Assembly (NCBI RefSeq): GCF_023008545.1
Contig: NZ_CP095397.1
Span: 2,356,001 to 2,420,000 of the forward strand
Origin: Natribaculum luteum
GTDB taxonomy: Archaea > Halobacteriota > Halobacteria > Halobacteriales > Natrialbaceae
Direction of reading: 5' to 3'
Length of the DNA stretch: 64,000 bases
Numbering within the stretch: position 1 is the stretch's first letter; each line of letters starts with the position of its first letter. The position numbers were made by a program, and so were the translations under genes. The notes below the pieces were generated by a model. That model saw only the letters and a list, made by a program, of their open reading frames with translations. It was not told where the DNA came from and searched no databases. This document shows positions 8,344 through 15,921 of this stretch, in pieces.

Positions 8344-9796
8344 ATGAGCGACCGACCACAACGCACGAACGAGTACACTGCTCACCCCGCTACCGAACGG
8401 TACAAGCAGTGCTTGTTCGAGTGGTTGGCCGCCCACGCCCCCTTGTGGAACCAGATAACCTATCGACGTCCCCAGAACAAAGTTCTGGTGGGCCATCCAG
8501 ACGCAAAGCGTCTGGAGACGACGCCAACAATACTTCCAAGAAGACGGTGACGTTTGGGGCGCCGAGTACACAGACCTGTACGACGAGTACGCACCCATTC
8601 TCGGCAAGGCAGCATGCCAGCAAGTCGCCCGCAAGAACAGCGAAGCATGGCGGAGCCACTTCCGCCTCCTCGACAAATACCACGACGACGCAGACTCCAC
8701 AGTCACGGAGAAACCATCTCCACCCGGCTACTGGGGCAATCGTGACGACGGGTACGAGTTGCACGGTCTCGTCCGCAACGACCTGTACGCGTTCGACTGG
8801 GACGAGGACAAGAGCATCCTCGAATTCGGCGTTGGCGACGTCCTCGAAGACAAATACAACTTCGAGTATCAAGAACGAATCACTCTCGAAGTTCGCGGAA
8901 ATCCACAGTGGAACGGTGACGATAGCAGGTTAGAACTCGTCTACGACGAGGCGGCTGACACGCTTCGTGTCACGCATCCGGTTCGCATTCGGCCAGACAA
9001 CCTACGAGAACAGCGACTGGATGCATTCACTCATACACTCGACAGCGAGAACACGACGCACACTGCCGCCATCGACGTCGGCGCGAACAACACCCTCGCC
9101 ATCGTCACCACCTCTGGCGAAACCGCCGTATATCATGCTCGACCCGAGTTCGACCAGTTCCAGGTCCTGTCCGAGGTGATTTCCGAGTTGCAATCCGCGC
9201 TTCCCGACGACCAGTACACGAGCAAGCGGATTCAACGCGTGTATGACGAGCGCGGGGAGAAGCGTGACCATAGCCGTGACGCGGCGGTGAAACACGCGGC
9301 TGACTGGCTCTTAGAACGGAACGTGGACACCGTATACGTTGGCGACCTCACCGACGTATTGGACACCCATTGGTCGGCGACAGTGAACACGAAGACACAC
9401 GCGTTCTGGTCCCATCGCCAACTCGTCGACAGGCTTGAACTCACGCTCAGCGATGTCGGCATCACCGTCGAGCGAGTGAACGAGTTTGATTCGAGTAGTA
9501 CGTGCCCGGAGTGCGAGAGTGAGGACGTGTTGCGTGATGGCGATTCGTTCCGTTGCCACGAGTGCGAGTTAGACGCGCATAGCGATATTGCTGGGGCGTG
9601 GAATCTACTGCAAGACGAAGTTGGGCCGATGGCGCGGCCCGCTGCCCTCTCTGCTGAACGCGATAGGGACGCACCCACCGATGGGGCGTACTGGGAGTGG
9701 AATGGACACGACTGGACACCCAGAAGTTTTGGAGAACAGTCGAGTCTGCTTGACCAAACCAGTATCAGCGAACCCGCAAGTTCACAGCCGGGGTAA
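8344..9796 (+). pseudogene. tnpB: TnpB-family RNA-guided nuclease, disrupted by a 52-bp insert
   Basis: The N-terminal part (MSDRPQRTNEYTAHPATERY... WNQITYRR) is in one frame up to about 8468. The rest (RRQQYFQEDGDVWGAEY... to QTSISEPASSQPG) is in another frame from about 8519. Removing 52 bases (8469-8520) joins the frames into 467 codons including the stop. RuvC motif I is AAIDVGANNTLAIV. The zinc finger is CPEC...CHEC, followed by LDAHSDIAGAWNLL. At the second RuvC position the text is VYVGDLTDV, lacking the usual Glu before Asp. As written the gene is broken unless a recoding event bridges it. Confidence 0.8.
8469..8520. repeat. Twin-hairpin insert inside tnpB
   Basis: This 52-bp segment holds two perfect hairpins with AAA loops: CCAGAAC AAA GTTCTGG (8471-8487) and TCCAGACGC AAA GCGTCTGGA (8496-8516). 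A GACG direct repeat (8465-8468 and 8517-8520) flanks it, compatible with a 48-bp insertion plus a 4-bp duplication. Confidence 0.75.
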
Positions 9797-9881
9797 TCTG
9801 CTGGCCGGATTGCCCACGGAGGAATCCCACGGCTTCAGCCGTGTGGAGGACGTCAAAGTCTGCGCGCTCCAACGATCGCCC

Positions 9882-10133
9882 ATGGAGACACCGCCCGAAC
9901 TGGAAGCGGCTGCCGGCGAGCGAGGCGACGTCGTGATCACCAACCGCGAGTACGACGACGAGAGCGTCATCGCCGTGGACTTTGGCTCCGTCGCCGGCGA
10001 ACCGTCGGTCGACGTCGTCGGCGAGACGGCGATCGTCGTCGTCGACGGACGACAACTCGAGTTCGATGTTCCCGCGGGTGCGGACGAGGTGACGCTCAAC
10101 GACGGCATCCTCACCATTCGAAAGGAGTCCTGA
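9882..10133 (+). CDS. DUF7127-like Hsp20-fold small protein
   Basis: This 83-residue protein contains REYDDESVIAVDFG, PSVDVVGETAIVVVDGRQLEFDVP and NDGILTIRKE. This is the beta-rich Hsp20/gas-vesicle-associated-like pattern that I associate with haloarchaeal DUF7127 proteins. The ATG at 9882 lies 29 bases beyond the right end of the tnpB element, so the original promoter may have been displaced. The function is unknown. Confidence 0.7.
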   Translation: METPPELEAAAGERGDVVITNREYDDESVIAVDFGSVAGEPSVDVVGETAIVVVDGRQLEFDVPAGADEVTLNDGILTIRKES

Positions 10134-10145
10134 TCGTCGTCCCGT

Positions 10146-10170
10146 CGGAGCCGAGTGGGCGTCGGCTCCG
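10146..10170 (+). terminator. GC-rich hairpin after the DUF7127-like gene
   Basis: A perfect 9-bp stem, CGGAGCCGA / TCGGCTCCG, with a 7-base loop starts 13 bases after the stop at 10133. No T-tract follows, so it may be a 3'-end stabilising hairpin rather than a terminator. Confidence 0.4.
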
Positions 10171-10217
10171 AGAACGAACCGCTTTAGCTCCCGAGGCCGA
10201 ATCCCCGGCCAGCCAGC

Positions 10218-11579
10218 ATGCGTCCAGCCCACCCCACAGAGCAGGCCGTCGGCATCGACTACTACGTCAGCGAGACCGAGGGCGTCGGCGGCCGGCTGCG
10301 CGAGCGAGACGACCACTTCCGGGTGCGAGAACTCGAACGCTTCTCGACCGAACCAGTCGATGCAGACCCCGGCGCCTACCCGCACCTCGTCTTCCGCGCC
10401 ACGCTCCGGGGCTGGGACACCAACGACTTCGCCGCCCGGCTCTCGGACGCCCTCGGCGTCTCCCGCGAACGGGTCTCCTGGGCGGGCACCAAGGACAAGT
10501 ACGCCGTGACGACGCAGCTCTTTTCGGTCTACGGAGCCGACCCCGGCGACCTCCCCGACGTGAGCGGCGCGGAGATCGAGGTCCTCGGCCGGGCTGGTCG
10601 ATCGCTCGAGTTCGGCGATCTCGCGGGTAACGCGTTCGAACTCGTCGCCAGCGAGCCCGACGCGCCGGAAAACGCCGCGGCGATCACCGACGAACTGGCG
10701 GCGTTCGCGGGACTCGAGGACGAGGAGGGCGAAGACGCAGACGATGGGCGGACGATCGGCGTCCCCAACTTCTTCGGCCAGCAGCGCTTCGGGAGCCGGC
10801 GGCCGATCACCCACGAGGTCGGCCTGGCGATCGTCCGCGGCGACTGGGAGGATGCCGTGATGGCCTACCTCGGCAATCCGACCGACGCCGAACCCGAGTC
10901 GACACAGGAAGCCCGATCGTTCGTCGCGGAGACCCATGATTGGCAGGAAGCCCTCGAGCAGTTCCCGAATCGCCTACGGTACGAGCGGTCGATGCTGCAC
11001 GAACTGGCCGAGTCCGACGACGAACCGGATCCCGAGACGTTCCGTGCCGCCCTCGAGCGCCTCCCCTCGAACTTGCAGCGGCTGTTCGTCCACGCCGCCC
11101 AGTCGTACGCGTTCAACCTGATGCTGAGCGAACGCCTCGAGCGCGGACTGCCGTTCGATCGGCCGGTCGAGGGCGACGTCGTCTGCTTCGCCGACACCGA
11201 CGCACCAGACGGCCTCGAGTTGCCCGACACCGATCGCGAGCAGCGCGTCGACGAGCGCCGCGTGCGGTCGGTCACGCGCCATTGCGAGCGCGGGCGGGCG
11301 TTCGTCACCGCGCCGCTGGTCGGCACCGAGACCGAACTGGCCGACGGCGAGCAAGGCGAGATCGAACGCGCGGTGCTCGACGACCTCGACCTTGAGCCGG
11401 CGGACTTCGACCTGCCCGGCGAGTTTCACTCGACTGGTACGCGGCGGGCGATTCTCGTTCGGACGCCGCTCGACCTCGAGTTCGACCCGCTGACGCTGTC
11501 GTTCGCGCTGCCGAAGGGGTCGTACGCGACCGTCGTCGCTCGAGAGTACCTCAAGGTCGACCCGGTTCGCCTCGGCTGA
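10218..11579 (+). CDS. truD: tRNA pseudouridine(13) synthase TruD
   Basis: This 453-residue protein matches archaeal Tru[11 protein letters not shown] is at the N terminus, the catalytic block [17 protein letters not shown] (Asp nucleophile) at about residues 92-108, and [19 protein letters not shown] in the TRUD insertion domain. The C-terminal [19 protein letters not shown] is a family hallmark. The enzyme isomerises U13 in tRNA. A TATA-like CTTTAG lies about 26 bases before the ATG. Confidence 0.93.
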   Translation: MRPAHPTEQAVGIDYYVSETEGVGGRLRERDDHFRVRELERFSTEPVDADPGAYPHLVFRATLRGWDTNDFAARLSDALGVSRERVSWAGTKDKYAVTTQLFSVYGADPGDLPDVSGAEIEVLGRAGRSLEFGDLAGNAFELVASEPDAPENAAAITDELAAFAGLEDEEGEDADDGRTIGVPNFFGQQRFGSRRPITHEVGLAIVRGDWEDAVMAYLGNPTDAEPESTQEARSFVAETHDWQEALEQFPNRLRYERSMLHELAESDDEPDPETFRAALERLPSNLQRLFVHAAQSYAFNLMLSERLERGLPFDRPVEGDVVCFADTDAPDGLELPDTDREQRVDERRVRSVTRHCERGRAFVTAPLVGTETELADGEQGEIERAVLDDLDLEPADFDLPGEFHSTGTRRAILVRTPLDLEFDPLTLSFALPKGSYATVVAREYLKVDPVRLG

Positions 11580-11662
11580 TCGTCCGGAACGGCTCCTCAG
11601 CTGGGACGGTCGTCGACGGCTTCCCTGTCAGCTTTTTCTCCGTTCGGATCGACCGATCACGT

Positions 11663-12022
11663 ATGCGAAGCAAGCGACTGCAGCAGGAGATCGACGATCT
11701 CGTCGCGCAGGGGTGGCGCATCGAAGACGAGACCAGAGACCGAGTCGTCATGGTCGATCGCGAGTACGGGTCGCTCGCGTCGCACGTCGTCGTCGCCCTG
11801 CTGACGATCTGGTGGACGCTGGGGCTCGGCAACGTCGCCTGGGGGCTGTACAACTACCTCACCCGGTCGCGCCGGCGAGTCCTCTGGGACGACGAGGGCA
11901 CGCCGACGGGCAAGGTGATCACCTGTCCCGAGTGTGACGCAGTCGTCTCGGAGGGGGCACGCTACTGTCGAGCCTGCGGAGTGAAACTCGCCGACGCGAT
12001 GGCCGAGGACGAGACTGCCTGA
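11663..12022 (+). CDS. Membrane protein with C-terminal zinc ribbon
   Basis: This 119-residue protein has a charged N-terminal half (QEIDDLVAQGWRIEDET... VVMVDREYGS) and a hydrophobic segment with two short spans around residues 40-65. It ends in a zinc ribbon, CPECDAVVSEGARYCRACG, at about residues 89-107. It is a typical small haloarchaeal membrane-anchored zinc-ribbon protein of unknown role. Its stop, TGA at 12020-12022, shares its last base with repeat copy 3. Confidence 0.75.
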   Translation: MRSKRLQQEIDDLVAQGWRIEDETRDRVVMVDREYGSLASHVVVALLTIWWTLGLGNVAWGLYNYLTRSRRRVLWDDEGTPTGKVITCPECDAVVSEGARYCRACGVKLADAMAEDETA

Positions 12023-12103
12023 TAATGATGGCTGTGACTGGGTGCCGATGCAACCGCACGATGGTCCGCGATTGCGGCGGGAACGACTCACAGCCATCGT
12101 TAT
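12022..12103 (-). repeat. 82-bp dispersed palindromic repeat, copy 3 (reverse orientation)
   Basis: It is exactly 82 bp. Its reverse complement aligns with copy 1 without gaps, including the asymmetric spacers between inner and outer hairpins. The first base is the final A of the TGA stop of the upstream gene. Confidence 0.88.
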
Positions 12104-12186
12104 GACCGCGCCACCGCTTCCCTCGAGGGGACGTCGCAGTCTGCCGAAAACGCGCTCGTTTTACATCCGGAGTTCGAATCGCCGCT

Positions 12187-12906
12187 ATGGAGTGTCGGCA
12201 CTGCGCCTCGCCGCTCGAGAAACCTGGTGACTTCTGTCTGGTCTGTCGCGAGGCCAACGCCGACGCGGTCGTCCTCGATGTCACCCGTGATCGGACGACG
12301 ATGACGATGCTCGAGGACGAGGACGTCGTCGGCGAGACGACGATCACGACGGTCCCGGAAGACGGCGACGAGGCGGAGGTCGTGGAGTTGCGAAACTACG
12401 CGGGACTGATCGCCGACGACATTCGGCGCAAGCGTCCCGAGGAGGTCTACGCTGCAGGCGACCGCGAGGTCGTTCGCGCCGTTCGGGCCGAACTCCACTA
12501 CCCGTTCTACCGGGTCGACGGCGACGACCCTGTCGGGACGGTCCGCGAGCGCCGCGACGACCGTGCGCTTGACGTGGTCGAGACGCCGCCGGCGGAGAAG
12601 ATCGGCGGCAGCCACACGACGCTGATCGGCGGCCGAACGGGCATGCGCGTGATCCAGACCGTCGCGGGCCACCCGCACGTCAAGAAGGTGATCCCAGGGC
12701 CGATCGACGCCGGCGGCAAAGGCTCTCAGTCCGGCCTCCGGGCGAAAGTCACGCGGGCAGACGACGGCGGCAACGTCCGCCTTCTCCTGCGGGACGGCTC
12801 GAGCGTCCAGGAGAACCGGATCGTCACGACCGCTCGAGACCGCGAAACCGGCGAACTCGTCCGCGAGGATTTAAACGACGTGCTCGCCGAAGCGGAGTTC
12901 CAGTAG
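12187..12906 (+). CDS. DUF2103 metal-binding protein
   Basis: This 239-residue protein begins with a zinc-ribbon-like MECRHCASPLEKPGDFCLVCREANAD. The conserved C-terminal domain has GGSHTTLIGGRTGMRVIQTVAGHPHVKKVIPGPI and GLRAKVTRADDGGNVRLLLRDGSSVQE. This matches the archaeal DUF2103 family, annotated as predicted metal-binding and possibly nucleic-acid-binding; no function is established. It follows repeat copy 3 after about 80 bases. Confidence 0.8.
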   Translation: MECRHCASPLEKPGDFCLVCREANADAVVLDVTRDRTTMTMLEDEDVVGETTITTVPEDGDEAEVVELRNYAGLIADDIRRKRPEEVYAAGDREVVRAVRAELHYPFYRVDGDDPVGTVRERRDDRALDVVETPPAEKIGGSHTTLIGGRTGMRVIQTVAGHPHVKKVIPGPIDAGGKGSQSGLRAKVTRADDGGNVRLLLRDGSSVQENRIVTTARDRETGELVREDLNDVLAEAEFQ

Positions 12907-12956
12907 TCCGAGACCACGACCGGAACCGTCGCATCCCCTACCCTTTTCCGACCGGT

Positions 12957-12972
12957 TAATTATATGTAATTA
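12957..12972. promoter_or_regulatory. AT-rich inverted repeat before a small membrane gene
   Basis: TAATTA TATG TAATTA lies 4 bases before the ATG at 12977, in an otherwise GC-rich region. It may be an operator or start-site element. No function is shown. Confidence 0.4.
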
Positions 12973-12976
12973 CAGG

Positions 12977-13189
12977 ATGCTCTCGCGCTACGACGCCGTG
13001 CTCGTCGCGATCCCAGTTCTCGCTGCGAGTGGCCTCGTCCTTCGAACCGCAGTGGCAGCGACCGGGATCGCCACTGGACTGCTTTCCATCCCGCTCGCGC
13101 CAGCGGGGTTTCTCGCCGCGTTCGGCCTCGTGCTTCGCGAACTGCTCTTCGGTCCCGTCGCGGCGCACGCGAGCGACGACCGGACGTAA
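12977..13189 (+). CDS. Small membrane protein
   Basis: A 70-residue protein with two predicted membrane spans (about residues 8-30 and 36-60) and a short hydrophilic tail, HASDDRT. No recognisable motif. Codon usage is typical of the genome and the start follows an AT-rich element, so it is probably expressed. The function is unknown. Confidence 0.6.
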   Translation: MLSRYDAVLVAIPVLAASGLVLRTAVAATGIATGLLSIPLAPAGFLAAFGLVLRELLFGPVAAHASDDRT

Positions 13190-13207
13190 CTCAACAGGTT
13201 TTTAGGG

Positions 13208-13227
13208 CCGCTACGGGTATGTAGCGG
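13208..13227 (+). promoter_or_regulatory. Hairpin/palindrome just before the L37Ae start
   Basis: CCGCTAC GGGTAT GTAGCGG forms a perfect 7-bp stem that ends 4 bases before the ATG at 13232. A TATA-like TTTTTAG lies just upstream, at about 13199-13205. Depending on the transcription start, this is an operator or an mRNA leader hairpin. Confidence 0.45.
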
Positions 13228-13231
13228 TACT

Positions 13232-13498
13232 ATGGCCGAGAAAGGGAAAGGAAAGGTCGGCAGTGCAGGCCGCTTTGGCGCGCGCTACGGTCGCGTCGCA
13301 CGACGCCGCGTCACCGAGATCGAAGACGACATGCGCAACTCCCAGGTCGACGGCGACGACGTCACGCGCGTCGGCACGGGCATCTGGAAGAACGAGGAGA
13401 CCGGCGAGGTCTTCACCGGCGGTGCCTACCGCCCCGAGACGCCCGCTGGCCGGACCGTCCGCCGCTCGATCCGCGCTGCACTTGCCGAAGACGAGTAA
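13232..13498 (+). CDS. rpl37ae: 50S ribosomal protein L37Ae (cysteine-free)
   Basis: This 88-residue protein matches archaeal L37Ae at both ends: [22 protein letters not shown] and [28 protein letters not shown]. Typical L37Ae proteins have two CxxC pairs binding zinc between these blocks. Here the middle reads [27 protein letters not shown], and no cysteine occurs in the whole protein. The gene leads a tight cluster with rpoP (8 bases after the stop) and pcc1. Confidence 0.92.
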   Translation: MAEKGKGKVGSAGRFGARYGRVARRRVTEIEDDMRNSQVDGDDVTRVGTGIWKNEETGEVFTGGAYRPETPAGRTVRRSIRAALAEDE

Positions 13499-13506
13499 CG
13501 CAACGT

Positions 13507-13641
13507 ATGAGCTACAAGTGTTCCCGCTGCAAGCGCGACGTCGAACTGGACGAGTACGGCGGCGTCCGCTGTCCCTACTGTGGACACCGCGTACTCCTGA
13601 AAGAGCGCAGCCGGGACGTCAAGGAAGTCGACGTCAAGTAG
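13507..13641 (+). CDS. rpoP: DNA-directed RNA polymerase subunit P
   Basis: This 44-residue zinc protein reads [19 protein letters not shown] followed by [29 protein letters not shown] and CPYC form the zinc ribbon. Subunit P (eukaryotic Rpb12 homologue) helps assemble the archaeal polymerase. It starts 8 bases after rpl37ae and is followed 3 bases later by pcc1. Confidence 0.95.
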   Translation: MSYKCSRCKRDVELDEYGGVRCPYCGHRVLLKERSRDVKEVDVK

Positions 13642-13644
13642 CCC

Positions 13645-13905
13645 TTGTTCTCTCACGACGCCACGCTCGAGTTCGTCTACGACGACGAGTCCCGGGCCCG
13701 CGTCGTGGCCGAAAGCGTCGCCCGCGAGATCGGCGAGATCGACGACGACCGGTCGCAGACGACGATCGACCGGAACGGCGACACGATCGTCCTCGAGATC
13801 GACGCCCGCGACGTGACGGCGCTCCGGGCGGCGCTCAACACCTGGTTTTCGCTGCTCGACGTGGCCGAACGGACGGCCACGCTCGGCGATCGGTATGCCG
13901 GGTAA
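13645..13905 (+). CDS. pcc1: KEOPS complex subunit Pcc1
   Basis: An 86-residue protein with the pattern HDATLEFVYDDESRARVVAESVAREIGEI and VLEIDARDVTALRAALNTWFSLLDVAERT, as in Pcc1. This dimerisation subunit belongs to the KEOPS complex that makes the t6A modification in tRNA. An in-frame TAG at 13639-13641 forces the start to the TTG at 13645. The rpl37ae-rpoP-pcc1 order supports the call. The stop overlaps the next start by 11 bases. Confidence 0.82.
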   Translation: MFSHDATLEFVYDDESRARVVAESVAREIGEIDDDRSQTTIDRNGDTIVLEIDARDVTALRAALNTWFSLLDVAERTATLGDRYAG

Positions 13906-14638
13906 CTCGAGTCGGTCGACGCGGACGACACACGGCCGGTTCGGCGAGTGGCAACTGACGCCGTCGAACTCGCCGCTCGTGCGGGGGTTGCTCTACGCCT
14001 CGTGGCTTCTCGCCGTGGGGTTCGCGACGTTTCTCGGGGCGGTCGCCGTCGTGACCGTGACGGCTGCGGCGGCGGTCGACGTCGGGCTGTCACCGCCGTC
14101 GTGGCTGCTCGCACTCGCCGGACTCCTCGCGGCCGTCGCCGGCGTCTGGCGCGCGCTCGCCTGGCTGCGGTCGTCCCGACGTGGCCGGTCGTTTCTCCGG
14201 ATCCGGCTTCCCGAACCGACCGATCCGACTCGATCGGTCGTCGAGTACGCCTCCCTCGAGACCCTGACGGCACTCGCCGGCGTCGGCGCGCTGGGGCACG
14301 TCGGGGTGATCGTCGCGGCGAACCGCGTCGGCGTCTCGGCCGGGGTCGTCCTCGCTGTCGCGCTCGTCGCGTACGCGCTCGTGGTGTTCCTCCGGTGGTG
14401 GCTCCCGACAGCCGGCTCGCTCGCGACCGACGGAACGCTCCGGCTGACCTCGATCCCCCGCGAGCCGTCCGGCCGAACCTGGCACGGCGCACTCGAGACG
14501 ACCTACGTGGGATCGGTCGCCGACCTCGAGCGGGCGCGTCGGCTGATCGTCGGTCGCGAGGCCGTCGTCGTCGTCCCCGAAACCGGTCGAATCCCGCTCG
14601 TCGCGATCGTTCCCGCGGACGTGTTCGCGTCTCGGTGA
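13895..14638 (+). CDS. Membrane protein, four-helix, with soluble C-terminal domain
   Basis: A 247-residue protein overlapping the end of pcc1 by 11 bases. Hydrophobic segments lie at about residues 28-55, 65-88, 125-150 and 152-175. A soluble C-terminal part follows, TWHGALETTYVGSVADLERARRLIVGREAVVVVPETGRIPLVAI. I do not recognise the family. Overlap with pcc1 suggests co-transcription. Confidence 0.7.
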   Translation: MPGNSSRSTRTTHGRFGEWQLTPSNSPLVRGLLYASWLLAVGFATFLGAVAVVTVTAAAAVDVGLSPPSWLLALAGLLAAVAGVWRALAWLRSSRRGRSFLRIRLPEPTDPTRSVVEYASLETLTALAGVGALGHVGVIVAANRVGVSAGVVLAVALVAYALVVFLRWWLPTAGSLATDGTLRLTSIPREPSGRTWHGALETTYVGSVADLERARRLIVGREAVVVVPETGRIPLVAIVPADVFASR

Positions 14639-14707
14639 GACGTCGACGCGCGAACCAGTCCGGACGCAAAGCTTGGCTTTATCAGTCCGGAGGGCTTCGG
14701 TCGAGGT

Positions 14708-15106
14708 ATGCAGGGTAATCTGCCGCCGGAAGCACAGGAGAAGATCGAACAGCTACAGGACCTGCAGGAGACGGCACAGACGGTCGCCGTCCAGAAGCAG
14801 GAAGCCGAGTCGACGCTCACCGAAGCCGAGAACGCCCTCGACGAACTCGACGAACTCGACGAGGAGACCACGATGTACCGCCAGGTCGGCGAACTCCTCG
14901 TCGAGACGGAGTACGACGAGGCACAGGACGACCTCGAGGACAAAGTCGACAGCCTCGAGATCCGCCTCGAGACGCTCGAGAAGCAGGAAGACCGCGTCCA
15001 GCAGCAGTTCGAGTCGCTCCAGCAGGAACTGCAGGACCTGCTCGGCGGCGGTGCCATGGGCGGCGGCCCGGCCGGCCCCGGCGGCCCGGGCGCTGGCGGC
15101 GCGTAA
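14708..15106 (+). CDS. pfdB: Prefoldin beta subunit
   Basis: A 132-residue coiled-coil protein with the prefoldin beta pattern [20 protein letters not shown], the hairpin turn [20 protein letters not shown] near residues 50-70 and a second helix [23 protein letters not shown]. Prefoldin holds unfolded proteins for the chaperonin. The C-terminal Gly/Ala-rich tail (residues 113-132) is common in haloarchaea. A CTTTATC TATA-like box lies about 30 bases before the ATG. The next gene starts immediately after the stop. Confidence 0.93.
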   Translation: MQGNLPPEAQEKIEQLQDLQETAQTVAVQKQEAESTLTEAENALDELDELDEETTMYRQVGELLVETEYDEAQDDLEDKVDSLEIRLETLEKQEDRVQQQFESLQQELQDLLGGGAMGGGPAGPGGPGAGGA

Positions 15107-15364
15107 ATGTCGAGCGAGGAACCGTCGGACGAGACGGTCGTCGAGACCGCCGCGGAAGCCGCCGAAGGCGTGATCTTCTCGCGGTACAAGCAGTCAGCAG
15201 TCCGTGACTTCGACGTCACCGTCTCGTTCGAGGAGGGCGTCCTCGAGGTCGACGTCTACCTCAACGCGCCCGACGACGAGCGCGATCCCGAGCAGGTCGC
15301 CGACGACGCCGCGCTCGCCGCTCGGCAGGCAGTCGACGACCTCTTCGAAGACGCAAGCGGGTGA
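15107..15364 (+). CDS. DUF3194 protein
   Basis: This 85-residue acidic protein begins directly after the prefoldin stop, so the two are co-transcribed. FSRYKQSAVRDFDVTVSFEEGVLEVDVYLN is the DUF3194 core, a family conserved next to prefoldin beta in archaea. No biochemical function is known to me. Confidence 0.85.
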   Translation: MSSEEPSDETVVETAAEAAEGVIFSRYKQSAVRDFDVTVSFEEGVLEVDVYLNAPDDERDPEQVADDAALAARQAVDDLFEDASG

Positions 15365-15398
15365 CGGCCGCGTCACGTCCGACTGCCGGACCTGGCAT

Positions 15399-15420
15399 CG
15401 GCCTCGAGGCCGTCTTTTTT
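15399..15420 (+). terminator. Hairpin with T-tract after DUF3194
   Basis: A palindrome CGGCCTCGAGGCCG (15399-15412) followed by TCTTTTTT (15413-15420). It has the shape of an intrinsic terminator and ends the prefoldin-DUF3194 unit. Confidence 0.65.
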
Positions 15421-15488
15421 CGTGAACGACCGTGTCGGACAGGAACGTGTGAGCTATTTTGTCGCCCTCGGCGGAGTAGGGGTGCGTC

Positions 15489-15920
15489 ATGGCGACTGAA
15501 ACAGAGTTTGCAACCCACGAGTGGTGGGAATCGTACAAGGAGACGGTCAACAGCGACCCTGAGATGCAGGTCCGGGGCCACGACAAGTTCTCCGAGAACT
15601 TCTACGTCGAGATCGGCGACGAGCGCGTGCTGCTCGAGATGGACGGCGGCCGGATCGCGAATCTCGTCCCGAACCCGACGCTGAACCACCAGTGGTCGTT
15701 CGGCGTCGAAGGCGACCGCGAGGCATGGGAGGAGTTCGTCCAGGAGACGCCGCCCGCGTTCAACCACGAGATCATCGCCTCGCACTATCGATCTGCAGTG
15801 CGGAACGAGGACGGCCACCTGATGCTGACCGGAAACAACAAGAAGATCTTCCAGAACCTGCGGGCGTTCCAGCGGACGCTCGACCTGATGCGCGTCGCAC
15901 ACAACAACGGAGGGTCCTGA
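15489..15920 (+). CDS. SCP2/sterol-carrier-like protein
   Basis: A 143-residue soluble protein with WWESYKETVNSDPEMQVRGHDKFSENFYVEIGDERVLLEMDGG and LMLTGNNKKIFQNLRAFQRTLDLMRV. The pattern resembles SCP2-type lipid-binding folds, but this is a weak match. It ends 1 base before the alpha/beta hydrolase gene, so the pair probably acts together. Function unknown. Confidence 0.6.
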   Translation: MATETEFATHEWWESYKETVNSDPEMQVRGHDKFSENFYVEIGDERVLLEMDGGRIANLVPNPTLNHQWSFGVEGDREAWEEFVQETPPAFNHEIIASHYRSAVRNEDGHLMLTGNNKKIFQNLRAFQRTLDLMRVAHNNGGS

Positions 15921-15921
15921 G

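Larger units (their letters stand above)
8260..9853 (+). mobile_element. IS200/IS605-type (IS1341-like) element, tnpB only
   Basis: The element carries a tnpB-type gene without tnpA. The right end is marked by a hairpin, CACGGC TTCA GCCGTG, at 9828-9843 in a segment with the typical haloarchaeal form, shortly followed by GAGGACGTCAA. The left boundary is not visible and the coordinate is approximate. It sits between pth2 and truD, just upstream of a DUF7127-like gene. Confidence 0.7.
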
